DNA from: an uncultured Sulfitobacter sp.
Lineage (GTDB): Bacteria > Pseudomonadota > Alphaproteobacteria > Rhodobacterales > Rhodobacteraceae
NCBI GenBank assembly: GCA_913060815.1
Contig: CAJXSZ010000007.1
Span: forward strand, 1-64,000
Length of the DNA stretch: 64,000 nucleotides
Direction of reading: 5' to 3'
Of this stretch, positions 51,725 to 60,664 are shown one piece after another. A program made the position numbers and the translations under genes. The notes beneath the pieces were generated by a model that was not told where the DNA came from, made no database searches, and saw only the letters and a program-made list of their open reading frames with translations. The stretch's first letter is position 1. Each line of letters starts with the position of its first letter.

Positions 51725-53596
51725 ATGGGATTACAAACCCACCTCATTCGACGCAATGCGAGCTATGCTTGGCGCAGACGCCTGCCCGCGCAGATTGGCG
51801 GTGGCCTGATGCAAATCAGCTTACGCACCAACGATCCTGCCACTGCCAAACGCATCGCATCGGTTGTTTCTGCAGAAAGTACGCGTACATTTGATCTTAT
51901 AAAGACACATGGACTTTCAAAACCTGAAGCACGCCGCCTCCTCACTTCAGTCATTGAGCGTGAGTTGGCGCGGATTTCTTATGCACAGATGATGCGTGCA
52001 GATGATCCCAGCCCTTCGGCATGGCAAGATGACCAATCCCATGACTGGGCAATGGGGCAAGCCCTGCAACTGCTGGCGCAGCGTGGCGCGTCTGGAGTTG
52101 ACCTCACAGAACGGGACCGTGTTGCATTCCGGAATGACGGTAAAACGGTTTCGGATATTAACCGCTTGGAATTGGCTCTTGAGATTGAATCTCAAGCGTT
52201 CAGACATCCGCCCATGAGCGGTCCCAACACCCGGGTTAAGCAAGCGATGGAACGCGCACTGGACCGGAATGACTTTACGAACATGGAATATCTTGAGGGC
52301 CGTAAGATCTACATGAATGGGCGTGGCGCGGGTCTACTCGCCGCGCATAAGGGCGGCAATGGTTCGGCAGATGCAACGGATTTGGCGGAGCGCCTCATGC
52401 AATCTGATCACGCACCTGTTGTGCAAATCGAAGCTACGCCACCAGAACAAGCCCAATCAGCACCCGTTGAGGCTTCAAAGGCAAAGCCCTTTGGCAATGA
52501 CTACGACCCAAAGATCACGTCCCTGATTGAACGCCTGATGGATCAAAAACGACACCTTGAGAATTCGACGCAGATGATTAAGCAGATGGAGAAAACACTT
52601 CTGATGTTCATTGAAGCCACTGGGGTCGAAGACATCAACAATTTGCAACAGGTCCATGTCGCTCAATATGTCGATATGTTGCATGAGCTGCCCAAGTACT
52701 ACCGTCGCTCATCAAAGACGCGCCATATGTCATTGAAACAAATCCTGAAAGCTGCCAAATCCAGTGCAGTAAAACCGGAGGGTCTTTCAGTCACGACAAT
52801 CAATCGTAACATTGATTATCTCGGGCAGCTTCTCAAAAAAGCCCGCTCAGAAGGCTTCACTTCACCCAATCACATTGATCTTGACGCCCTGCGCCTGCGC
52901 AAACAAGGCCGCGAGCGGGACGAATGCCCGCCGTTCACGCTCGAAGATGCACAAGATATCTTTTCGCACGCGGTCTGGCATGGCGCAGCTTCGAAACGAG
53001 ACTGGCAGGTTCCCGGACAACACGTTGTTCGTGATGGCCTCTTCTGGATTCCGGCAATTGCCGCGCTATCAGGTGCAAGACGCGCAGAGATCGCGGGATT
53101 GCAGTTTGATGACGTTGAGGAAATGGAAGGCATTCCGTGTATCCGTATTCGAGAGAACACCAATCGGAGCGTCAAGACTTTTGGTTCAGAACGAGACCTG
53201 CCTATCCATCCGCAACTTCTGGAACTCGGGTTTATGGATTATGCTAACCGTCTGCGCGACGACGGCCAGACCGACCTATTCCCTGAGATGAAACCCGGAA
53301 CAGGGACAAAGGATAAATGGGGCGGTAAAATCGACTATCGCTTCCGGCAGGTACTGGATAATCGCCTGACCGAAGGCCGAAACGGCAAAAGCTTCAAGTC
53401 CTTTCGTCACTATGTGATTACCCAACTGGGGCGCAACAAAACGGTTGCAGAAAACGTCCGTAAGGACATCGTCGGGCATGTAGGCGGCAGCATGACCACT
53501 GAACGGTACACTGAAACCGCAAGTCTGACCGAAAAGCTCGATGCAATCAGTACCCTTGCGCGCTTACCAATCGCAAACGCAGATGATCCCTCCTGA
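51725..53596 (+). CDS. tyrosine site-specific integrase (intact, second copy at this tRNA)
   Basis: A 623-residue integrase of the same long family as the interrupted one (both begin with a short N-terminal arm and DUF6538-like segment, NASYAWRRRLPAQIGGG here). Catalytic residues are all present: Arg in SGARRAEIAGL, KSFRH as the HxxR box variant, GHVGG, and the tyrosine in TTERYTE. It lies 126 bases beyond the right attachment repeat, so it belongs to another element, or its remnant, that used the same tRNA. It may also supply recombination for the first element whose own integrase is broken. Confidence 0.9.
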   Translation: MGLQTHLIRRNASYAWRRRLPAQIGGGLMQISLRTNDPATAKRIASVVSAESTRTFDLIKTHGLSKPEARRLLTSVIERELARISYAQMMRADDPSPSAWQDDQSHDWAMGQALQLLAQRGASGVDLTERDRVAFRNDGKTVSDINRLELALEIESQAFRHPPMSGPNTRVKQAMERALDRNDFTNMEYLEGRKIYMNGRGAGLLAAHKGGNGSADATDLAERLMQSDHAPVVQIEATPPEQAQSAPVEASKAKPFGNDYDPKITSLIERLMDQKRHLENSTQMIKQMEKTLLMFIEATGVEDINNLQQVHVAQYVDMLHELPKYYRRSSKTRHMSLKQILKAAKSSAVKPEGLSVTTINRNIDYLGQLLKKARSEGFTSPNHIDLDALRLRKQGRERDECPPFTLEDAQDIFSHAVWHGAASKRDWQVPGQHVVRDGLFWIPAIAALSGARRAEIAGLQFDDVEEMEGIPCIRIRENTNRSVKTFGSERDLPIHPQLLELGFMDYANRLRDDGQTDLFPEMKPGTGTKDKWGGKIDYRFRQVLDNRLTEGRNGKSFKSFRHYVITQLGRNKTVAENVRKDIVGHVGGSMTTERYTETASLTEKLDAISTLARLPIANADDPS

Positions 53597-54099
53597 GAAC
53601 ATGACCGCATGAAAGGTACATTCCGGACATGAACAAGAAACATTCTAACCAACGGCGCATTCAATACATAGACCAACCCAGAGCCTTGGCCAGAGCTCAA
53701 GTAAAAGCGAACGCCAGAGCTGGTTCGTCGCTTTTTAACATCCGCAAGACCTGCAATGCGGACTTGTCAGCCGTTCGCTGCTACTGTGAATTTTCCGGTA
53801 TTTTGCCCCCCCCCGAACACGAAGAGAGGATTCCAGCCCTTCGCCGCATTTTGCATTGAGGTCTGCTGTGCGGACGAAGCCGACCTTGGATTTTTCGCCT
53901 TCGCTGACGCAGCATAGCTTCGCATTGATATTATGCTTTCATTTGCATCGCAGCACAAATCGCCATTTCGGTCATTCACTGGCGCCGAATTCGATTTATC
54001 CACCGAGGGTTTCCAAAACGTTGGAAATTTTTTTGTTAAGTTCTTTAAAAGAACAACCCAGCAAAGTTTTACCATCGCTCTTACAGCTTGGGGTTCGTG
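53597..54099. other. 503-base region after the second integrase, no third attachment repeat seen
   Basis: No supported gene. A plus-strand intrinsic terminator lies at 54011-54035 (TTTCCAA, loop AACG, TTGGAAA, then seven T). A palindrome GTTCTTTAAAAGAAC is at 54041-54055. A run of eight C occurs near 53808-53815. I searched by eye for another copy of the 24-bp att repeat and found none, which suggests that the second element has lost its right end or extends in a rearranged form. Confidence 0.5.
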
Positions 54100-55116
54100 T
54101 CATATCCTTTGCAGAGACGCACGCATCTCAATCGATACGTCCAGCTGATGAGACACTTTTTTCGTTCGGTCTTCGATCAAGTCGATCAAACTTTCAGCGG
54201 CAACGCGACCCATTTGGCGGTGCGGAACATGCACTGTAGTAAGGGCTGGAAAGACGTGCTTGGCCAGCTCAATATCGTCAAATCCAGTGACTGAAATATC
54301 ATTTGGAACAATGAAACCCAAGTCGCGCGCCTTTGATATCACCCCAGCTGCAAGAACATCGTTTCCGCACATGATAACGGTCGGCTTAACGTCTGCTTGA
54401 ACCAGCCTTTCAAAGGCTGAAGCGCCGTGTTCAATTTCATAAGGCGTTTGAATGACGGGCAGAGCATCTAGATCAAAGCCATGTGCCTGCCAGCTGTCCT
54501 GAATCCCCGCGAGCCGTTCCGCGGCGCGATCATTGCCTTCGACAATTCCTGAAATGACAGCAATCTGTCTATGACCCATTTCGATGACCCTGTCCGCCAA
54601 CAGCCGCATCGCCGCGCGGTTGTCGAATCCTACAGAGGCGTGGTCCGAATTTGGTATGGAGGCCCATGCCAACACTGTCGGAATCCCACGTCTCGCCAGA
54701 TACTCATACACCGCCTCGTCACGTTCATAGCCGATCAACAGCAGGCCGTCTGCGCCACGCGCCACGAGTTCGCGAATTTGCTGGGCTTCCAGTTTGGGCT
54801 GATAGGCGCTGCTTGAGACCAGCAAATTGTATCCTTGTTCAAGAAGCTTTTCCTGAAATGCCTGCAAGCCGCGGGCAAAAATTGCGTTCTCCATCGTAGG
54901 AATAATCGCGCCGATTGTATGGGATTGTTTGGCTGCCATCGCCCGCGCATTGAAGTTTGGCGTATAGCCAAGTGATTCTACCGCTTTCATCACCTTTGCC
55001 AGTGTTTTGGGCGAGACTTTTTGTTTTTCATTCAGGCATCGCGACACCGTAGCCGTCGAAACACCAGCGGCATTTGCGACATCATCCAATGTAGGAATAC
55101 GCGGTGAAACAGTCAT
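54100..55116 (-). CDS. LacI-family transcriptional regulator
   Basis: A 338-residue regulator: LacI helix-turn-helix at 9-30 (TLDDVANAAGVSTATVSRCLN), the hinge helix with ARAMAA, and a periplasmic-binding-protein-like effector domain (GAIIPTMENAIFARGLQAFQ, DGLLLIGYERDE, DDIELAKHVFPALTTVHVP). It is divergent from the TRAP/sulfonate operon, and two palindromes typical of LacI operators lie between them, so it probably represses that operon until a sulfonate or intermediate binds. Confidence 0.92.
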   Translation of the reverse strand: MTVSPRIPTLDDVANAAGVSTATVSRCLNEKQKVSPKTLAKVMKAVESLGYTPNFNARAMAAKQSHTIGAIIPTMENAIFARGLQAFQEKLLEQGYNLLVSSSAYQPKLEAQQIRELVARGADGLLLIGYERDEAVYEYLARRGIPTVLAWASIPNSDHASVGFDNRAAMRLLADRVIEMGHRQIAVISGIVEGNDRAAERLAGIQDSWQAHGFDLDALPVIQTPYEIEHGASAFERLVQADVKPTVIMCGNDVLAAGVISKARDLGFIVPNDISVTGFDDIELAKHVFPALTTVHVPHRQMGRVAAESLIDLIEDRTKKVSHQLDVSIEMRASLQRI

Positions 55117-55183
55117 TTACGGGCAGATCCTTAGCCGTTCTTTATCGAATTAACTTAGGATAACAAATTTGCAGTGAAAAGAT

Positions 55184-55217
55184 GCAAGCGCTTGTAATTT
55201 GTAATTGCAAGCGCTTA
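55184..55217. promoter_or_regulatory. two LacI-type operator palindromes
   Basis: CAAGCGCTTG at 55185-55194 and CAAGCGCTTA at 55208-55217, 23 bases apart, in the 137-base gap between the LacI-family gene and the operon. The central CG and flanking symmetry are the usual form of LacI/GalR-family operators. They would let one regulator control both divergent genes. Confidence 0.78.
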
Positions 55218-55253
55218 CACTAAAACTCGAACCAGACAGCAGGGAGGCTTGTC

Positions 55254-55442
55254 ATGTTTCTCATCGGTGCATTTATTGTATTTTTTGCGTTCTTTACGAA
55301 CGTAGCATTGGGCGCTTTTGCCGATGCTGCGGTCCTAGGAGACGTTGGAGAAATGGTGGTTCTGTCTTGTGCGTCGGTCTTATTTGTCGTCGCCATTTTA
55401 CGAAAAGAGGCTGATCGTTCGAAAAGCGGCGACAGCAAATAA
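55254..55442 (+). CDS. small membrane protein at the head of the TRAP operon
   Basis: A 62-residue protein with two hydrophobic segments (IGAFIVFFAFFTNVALGAF and MVVLSCASVLFVVAIL) and a charged end (RKEADRSKSGDSK). A strong AGGGAGG site precedes the ATG. It comes directly before the solute-binding protein gene, 21 bases away. Small open frames at this place in TRAP operons are seen in roseobacters; function unknown. Confidence 0.72.
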   Translation: MFLIGAFIVFFAFFTNVALGAFADAAVLGDVGEMVVLSCASVLFVVAILRKEADRSKSGDSK

Positions 55443-55463
55443 GTCTAAAGGGAGGAGATCCAG

Positions 55464-56615
55464 ATGGATCATCAAGATCGTAAAGAGATTGCGTCGCTCG
55501 AACGCCGAAATTTTCTGAAAATTGCATCAAGCGCAGGCTTTACGGCCGCACTGGTGGCAGGTGCCGCAGGAACGCTTTGGTCAACCGAAGCCGCAGCGCA
55601 ATCAGCTAATGAAGAACGTGAGCGCGAAGCCGCAGCCGAGCACACAATGACAATCGGTACAGCATATGTATTGGGCGCATCGCGCAGCTATCCCATCATG
55701 CAGCTGGACCTCAAAGAGAACATCCAGAACGCCACAAACGGCAAAGTCTACGTCAAGCTGGCCCCCGGTGGTCAGTTGGGTGCAGGCGGCGCGCTTGTGC
55801 AGGCCGTCCAAGGTGGCACCATTCAGGCCGCACAGCACTCGGTGTCCAACTTCGCACCTTTCGCGTCCACTGTTGACCTGATCAACATGCCGTATCTGTG
55901 TGGCTCCAACCAGCGTTTCACAAACCTTGTGACCTCTGATTTCTGGAACACGAATGTGACGCCGAAAATCGAGGAAAACGGTTTCAAGCCGCTGTTCTAC
56001 ATCAACATTGATCCGCGTGTTGTTGCGGTCCGCAAGGGCGGCGCTGGCGCTGTCATCACGCCGGGTGATCTGGACGGAGTTAAGTTCCGCGTTCCGGGGT
56101 CGGCCATGTTGCAGCAGTACTACCGTCTGGTCGGTGCCAACCCGACACCGGTTGCCTGGGGCGAAACACCTTCCGCGATACAGCAGGGTGTGGCCGATGC
56201 GCTCGACCCGTCTGTCGGCGCTTTGTATGTGTTCGGTTTCAAGGACATGTTGTCCCACGTGACCTTCACGCAGGCGGTACCGGACTCTCAGGTTTATTCC
56301 TGTAACCTAGAGTGGTTTAACTCGATGCCTGCCGACGTTCAGGAAGGCATCATGTGGGGGTCTGAAATGACTGCGCACCAGAACCTTGCCAAGGTCCCCT
56401 CTGCCCGCGCCTATGCGATGGCCGAGTTGGCCAAAGCAGGCGTTGAATTCCACAGCTTGTCCGAGGACCAGTTGGCTGAATGGAAAGACGCCGGTGGCTA
56501 TCAGCGTTCCGAATGGGACGAGTTCAAAGTCGAACTTGCAGGTTCCATGGATGCCTTCGCGCAAATGGAAGAAGCCGCGGGCACGCAAGGCAAGTATTAC
56601 GTGCACGACGCCTAA
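55464..56615 (+). CDS. TRAP transporter solute-binding protein (DctP type), Tat exported
   Basis: A 383-residue periplasmic binding protein. The N terminus has a twin-arginine signal (ERRNFLKIASSAGFTAALVAG). The mature part shows the DctP fold blocks FRVPGSAMLQQYYRLVGANP and GVADALDPSVGALYVFGF; the arginine of RVPGS would bind the acid group of the substrate. Context (hpsN, comDE) suggests 2,3-dihydroxypropane-1-sulfonate or sulfolactate as substrate, which would make it an HpsK/L/M-type subunit. A very strong AGGGAGGAGAT site precedes it. Confidence 0.9.
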   Translation: MDHQDRKEIASLERRNFLKIASSAGFTAALVAGAAGTLWSTEAAAQSANEEREREAAAEHTMTIGTAYVLGASRSYPIMQLDLKENIQNATNGKVYVKLAPGGQLGAGGALVQAVQGGTIQAAQHSVSNFAPFASTVDLINMPYLCGSNQRFTNLVTSDFWNTNVTPKIEENGFKPLFYINIDPRVVAVRKGGAGAVITPGDLDGVKFRVPGSAMLQQYYRLVGANPTPVAWGETPSAIQQGVADALDPSVGALYVFGFKDMLSHVTFTQAVPDSQVYSCNLEWFNSMPADVQEGIMWGSEMTAHQNLAKVPSARAYAMAELAKAGVEFHSLSEDQLAEWKDAGGYQRSEWDEFKVELAGSMDAFAQMEEAAGTQGKYYVHDA

Positions 56616-56623
56616 GCGAACCT

Positions 56624-56648
56624 GTTGGACGCCTCTGGGGCGTCCAAC
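56624..56648 (+). other. intercistronic hairpin between dctP- and dctQ-type genes
   Basis: GTTGGACGCC at 56624-56633 pairs perfectly with GGCGTCCAAC at 56639-56648, five-base loop, no T-run. It starts nine bases after the stop of the binding-protein gene. Such hairpins protect the upstream mRNA and allow the binding protein to be made in excess over the permeases. Confidence 0.75.
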
Positions 56649-56725
56649 ACCCTTCTCTTCGACATGCAAAACGGCTCGCGCACAGGATGCGCCGTCTTTT
56701 GCCATGGGAACCGAATGGATTGACT

Positions 56726-57238
56726 ATGGAATATCTGCGCAAACTTGACCAAAATGCGGAACGCTGGCTGCTTTTGACCTTCTATGTGATGCTTGTCATT
56801 ACCATGGCCGTCGAAGTGCTGCGCCGCGAGATTTTCGCCTATTCGTCCATCTGGGGCGAAGAAATTGTGCGATATTCTTTTATTTATCTCGCGTGGATCG
56901 GGGCCTCTGCCGCCGTCAAAGAACGCGCACACATCCGCATCGACGTGATCATGCACTACCTTGGCCAACGCCCGAAGGCGCTGCTGTATATGTTCGGCGA
57001 TATCATGATGATGGTTGTTGCGGTGATCGCGCTCTACTGGTCGTTTGAATCCGTACATGTGTCATGGAAGTTCGGCTCGGTGACCGACGGCTTGCGGATC
57101 TCCAAAGTCTGGTTCCTCATGTCGGTGCCGATTGGCTTTGGTCTGATGATGTGGCGCTTGCTGCAATCCCTGCGCCGCGACTTCATTTCCTTCAAGACGG
57201 GCAAGCCTGTCTATGAGGGCGACACCCTGTTTGATTAA
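56726..57238 (+). CDS. TRAP transporter small permease (DctQ type)
   Basis: A 170-residue membrane protein with four transmembrane segments (WLLLTFYVMLVITMAVEVL, the WGEEIVRYSFIYLAWIGAS region, YMFGDIMMMVVAVIALYW, FLMSVPIGFGLMMW). The EEIVRYSFIYLAWIGAS block is the DctQ signature. It works with the large permease 12 bases downstream. Confidence 0.9.
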   Translation: MEYLRKLDQNAERWLLLTFYVMLVITMAVEVLRREIFAYSSIWGEEIVRYSFIYLAWIGASAAVKERAHIRIDVIMHYLGQRPKALLYMFGDIMMMVVAVIALYWSFESVHVSWKFGSVTDGLRISKVWFLMSVPIGFGLMMWRLLQSLRRDFISFKTGKPVYEGDTLFD

Positions 57239-57249
57239 GGAGCGACGCT

Positions 57250-58578
57250 ATGCTTTGGAATACTGTCGCGCAGACTGTTGAACTCGGTTGGGATTTCTAT
57301 GTCCCTGTCATTATTTTCGTGGTGCTTATCGCCATGGCTGTCCCCGTCTGGGCAGCGATTGGCAGCTCTGCTATTCTGATGCTCCTGATGTCCGGTGACC
57401 TGCCCTTGAGCCTTGTGGGCGAGCGCTTGTTCACCGGTATCGACGCCTTTGCACTGACGGCGATCCCGCTGTTCATCCTGACTGGAGACGTGTTGGTCCG
57501 AACGGGGCTCAGTCGTAAATTCCTCGATGTGGCCGAAGCACTGACCTGCTTTACCAAAGGCGGTTTCGGCTCTGCCACCGTGCTGGTCTGCGGCATGTTC
57601 GCGGCGATCTCGGGTTCTGATGCGGCGGGTGCCGCTGCGGTGGGTCGCATGACGATCGCCCGTTTGGTCGAGGCCGGATATCCGCGCCCTTATGCCTGCG
57701 CCTTGGTTGCAGCGGGGGCCTGTACTGGCATTCTGATCCCGCCCTCAATTGCTTATATCATTATCGGCCTTGTGCTGGGTGTTTCGGCGTCGACACTGTT
57801 CCTCGCGGCGTTGATCCCCGGTCTGTGCATCTTGTTTGCGATCCTGATCACCAACCTCGTCGTGAACCGCATTTATGCCTACGAGGGCGGCGGCAATCTG
57901 ACACTCATGGAATGGCTGGCCAATCTGGGCCGTTCGCTCAAATCAGGCTGGTATGCGTTCATCGTGCCCGGCATCATCTTTTATGGAATCTTCTCCGGAC
58001 GTCTGACGCCAACAGAAGCCGGTGCAACTGCTGTTGTGGTTACGATCTTGATGGGGTTTCTCCTCAGAACGCTGAGCTTTGCTGATTTCCCCGCGATGTT
58101 GGTCAGTTCGGCCAAGGTCAACGGCGTGATCCTTCCTATCATCGCGTTTTCTGCTCCACTGGCAGAAGCCCTTGCGATCATGGGTGTACCACAAGGCTTT
58201 GTCACATCAGCCACCAGCCTTACCAATGAGCCGTGGATCCTGATCCTATTGATGATCGGCATCCTGATCGCGGCAGGCTGTGTGATGGAAACCACGCCCA
58301 ATATCGTGATCTTGGCTCCGATCCTTCAGCCTTTGGCGGAAAACATCGGCATGAATGAAATCCAGTTTTGCATCATGATGATCACCGCCCTTGGGGTCGG
58401 GTTCATCACGCCACCGCTGGGCCTTAACCTTTTCGTTGTCTCGGGCATTACGGGTGAATCGATCCTGAAAATCGCTGTGCGTGCCGTGCCCTTCGTGCTG
58501 TGCATGTTCGTGGTGGTCTTGTTCATCGCCTATGTGCCAGCCGTTTCAACAACTTTGCTTCCAGATATCTATAAGTAG
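57250..58578 (+). CDS. TRAP transporter large permease (DctM type)
   Basis: A 442-residue membrane protein with about 12 transmembrane segments. FAAISGSDAAGAAAVGRMTI and GACTGILIPPSIAYIIIGLV are DctM-family hallmarks, GFITPPLGLNLFVVSGI lies near the C terminus. It is the sodium-driven transport channel. An AAGGAG site precedes the ATG. The next gene, hpsN, starts 12 bases after the stop. Confidence 0.93.
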   Translation: MLWNTVAQTVELGWDFYVPVIIFVVLIAMAVPVWAAIGSSAILMLLMSGDLPLSLVGERLFTGIDAFALTAIPLFILTGDVLVRTGLSRKFLDVAEALTCFTKGGFGSATVLVCGMFAAISGSDAAGAAAVGRMTIARLVEAGYPRPYACALVAAGACTGILIPPSIAYIIIGLVLGVSASTLFLAALIPGLCILFAILITNLVVNRIYAYEGGGNLTLMEWLANLGRSLKSGWYAFIVPGIIFYGIFSGRLTPTEAGATAVVVTILMGFLLRTLSFADFPAMLVSSAKVNGVILPIIAFSAPLAEALAIMGVPQGFVTSATSLTNEPWILILLMIGILIAAGCVMETTPNIVILAPILQPLAENIGMNEIQFCIMMITALGVGFITPPLGLNLFVVSGITGESILKIAVRAVPFVLCMFVVVLFIAYVPAVSTTLLPDIYK

Positions 58579-58590
58579 GACTTCAAAACA

Positions 58591-59898
58591 ATGACACGTG
58601 AATACCTCAAGAAAGCGACCCTCACATCGGCGTCCGGCGCATCAGACGTCCATGACACGGTTGTCACTATTCTGGATGACATCAAGGCAGGCGGCGACGC
58701 TAAAGCAATGGAATATGCTGCCAAGTTTGATCAGTACGACGGCAATGTCCTGTTGACCGACGCCGAGATTGAAGCCGCCAGCGCTTTGGTTCCTGACAAG
58801 CTTAAAGCGGATATCCAGTTCGCCCACGACAACGTCAAACGCTTTGCCGAGCTGCAAAAAAGCACCGTGGCGGACGTCGAGATGGAAATCCAGCCGGGCT
58901 ATGTCGCTGGCCAAAAGTCGATCCCCGTGGACGCCGCCGGGTGCTACGTTCCCGGCGGGCGCTATAGCCACATTGCATCCGCTATCATGACCGTGACGAC
59001 AGCAAAAGTTGCGGGCTGCAAGCACATCACTGCCTGCTCGCCACCGCGTCCCGATACAGGCGTCGCCCCGGCCATCATCTATGCCGCACATATTTGCGGC
59101 GCTGACAAGATCTTGGCCATGGGTGGCGTGCAGGGCGTGGCCGCTATGACATACGGCCTGTTTGATCTGCCAAAGGCTAACATCCTTGTTGGTCCAGGCA
59201 ACCAGTTTGTTGCCGAAGCCAAGCGCATCCTGTTCGGCAGCGTCGGCATCGACATGATCGCAGGCCCCACCGACAGCCTGATCTTGGCAGACAAGCACGC
59301 CGACCCGCATATCGTCGCGACTGATTTGGTCAGCCAAGCCGAACATGGCTATAACTCTCCGGTTTGGCTGGTGACGGATGACCGCGCATTGGCCAAGGAC
59401 GTCATGGCGCGCGTGCCAGACCTGATCGAGGATTTGCCGCAGCTCAACCGCGACAACGCCTTTGCCGCGTGGCGCGATTATGCCGAAGTCATCGTCTGTG
59501 CAGACCGTGTCGATATGGCCAAATGCAGCGACGAATACGCGCCAGAGCATTTGACCGTCATGGCAGAAGACCTTGATTGGTGGCTGGAAAACCTGACCTG
59601 CTACGGGTCGCTGTTCTTGGGCGAAGAAACGACGGTGTCCTACGGTGACAAAGCGTCGGGCACAAACCACGTGCTGCCGACCTCGGGTGCGGCAGGTTAC
59701 ACGGGCGGTCTTTCGGTGCACAAATACATGAAGATCGTCACATGGCAGCGCGCCACGCAAGAAGCCTCCAAGGATGTGGCGATTGCGACGGCCCGTATCA
59801 GCCGCCTTGAGGGGATGGAAGGGCACGCGCGCGCTGCGGATGTGCGCCTTGCCAAATATTTCCCCGGCGAAAACTTTGACCTGACAGCTGAAGGTTAA
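58591..59898 (+). CDS. hpsN: sulfopropanediol 3-dehydrogenase (HisD family)
   Basis: A 435-residue member of the histidinol dehydrogenase fold. VDAAGCYVPGGRYSHIASAIMTV and GPGNQFVAEAKR, the zinc-site SQAEHGYNSPVWLVT and DEYAPEHLTVM are visible. HpsN oxidises (R)-2,3-dihydroxypropane-1-sulfonate to (R)-sulfolactate with two NAD+. True HisD is unlikely because the gene stands between a TRAP transporter and sulfopyruvate decarboxylase genes. The assignment rests on family plus context. Confidence 0.88.
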   Translation: MTREYLKKATLTSASGASDVHDTVVTILDDIKAGGDAKAMEYAAKFDQYDGNVLLTDAEIEAASALVPDKLKADIQFAHDNVKRFAELQKSTVADVEMEIQPGYVAGQKSIPVDAAGCYVPGGRYSHIASAIMTVTTAKVAGCKHITACSPPRPDTGVAPAIIYAAHICGADKILAMGGVQGVAAMTYGLFDLPKANILVGPGNQFVAEAKRILFGSVGIDMIAGPTDSLILADKHADPHIVATDLVSQAEHGYNSPVWLVTDDRALAKDVMARVPDLIEDLPQLNRDNAFAAWRDYAEVIVCADRVDMAKCSDEYAPEHLTVMAEDLDWWLENLTCYGSLFLGEETTVSYGDKASGTNHVLPTSGAAGYTGGLSVHKYMKIVTWQRATQEASKDVAIATARISRLEGMEGHARAADVRLAKYFPGENFDLTAEG

Positions 59899-59902
59899 AG
59901 GC

Positions 59903-60664
59903 GTGACCCACACCACCCCCCTTTTTGATCTGTCCGGCAAGGTGGCCTGCATTACCGGTGCCAGTTCCGGCCTTGGACGTCGCGCAGCGATCACGCTGGC
60001 CGCGGCAGGGGCATCGGTTGTGGGAATTGCAAGACGTGCGGAGGCTTTGGACAGTCTGTGCGCCGAGATCGGCCCATCTGCCGCCCGCGTGGTGGCTGAT
60101 GTGGCGGACCGCGATGGTTTGGAGCAATTGGTCAAGGACGTCTCAGCCCCGTTTGGCCCGCCTGATATTCTGGTTCATGCAGCAGGCGTCAACACGCGGG
60201 AAGCGGCAGATGACGTGACGCCAGAGGGCTGGGATCGCACGGTTGCACTCAACCTGTCGGCGCCGTTCTTCTTGTCACAGGGCTTTGTGCCTGCCATGCG
60301 TGCTAAAGGCTGGGGGCGCATTGTGAATTTCGCCTCATTGCAAAGCACGCGCGCTTTTCCGGGTGGCATCGCCTATGGTGCCACGAAAGGCGGTATCTGC
60401 CAATTGACCCGCGCCATGGCCGAGGCTTGGTCCACGGACGGGATCAACGCAAACGCGATCGGGCCGGGCTTTTTCCCGACCGAACTGACGGCTGCAGTGT
60501 TTGACGATCCGGCACGTGCCGACCGCAATGCCGCGCAAACCTGTGTGGGGCGCAATGGCACGCTCGAAGATATAGATGGCCCTGTCCTTTTCTTATGCTC
60601 AGAGGCATCCGCCTTTGTCACTGGTCAGGTCTTAATGGTTGACGGAGGATTCACCGCAAAATGA
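59903..60664 (+). CDS. SDR-family dehydrogenase, probable sulfopropanediol stereo-conversion enzyme
   Basis: A 253-residue short-chain dehydrogenase: cofactor motif TGASSGLGRRAA near residue 18, HAAGVN, catalytic serine in NFASLQST, and YGATKGG with Tyr and Lys. The start is GTG at 59903, four bases after hpsN. In known DHPS gene clusters HpsO and HpsP are dehydrogenases that together change (S)- to (R)-DHPS through a keto intermediate; this enzyme is a candidate for one of them. Overlap with the next gene (ATGA) supports joint work. Confidence 0.85.
   Translation: MTHTTPLFDLSGKVACITGASSGLGRRAAITLAAAGASVVGIARRAEALDSLCAEIGPSAARVVADVADRDGLEQLVKDVSAPFGPPDILVHAAGVNTREAADDVTPEGWDRTVALNLSAPFFLSQGFVPAMRAKGWGRIVNFASLQSTRAFPGGIAYGATKGGICQLTRAMAEAWSTDGINANAIGPGFFPTELTAAVFDDPARADRNAAQTCVGRNGTLEDIDGPVLFLCSEASAFVTGQVLMVDGGFTAK

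Noticed and set aside
53629..53859. 76-codon frame after the second integrase
   Set aside because: No ribosome site, no domain, runs through a C8 tract; looks like chance.
58642..60135. 497-codon minus-strand frame
   Set aside because: It is the antisense of hpsN and the SDR start; the plus strand has recognisable enzymes, ribosome sites and operon order.
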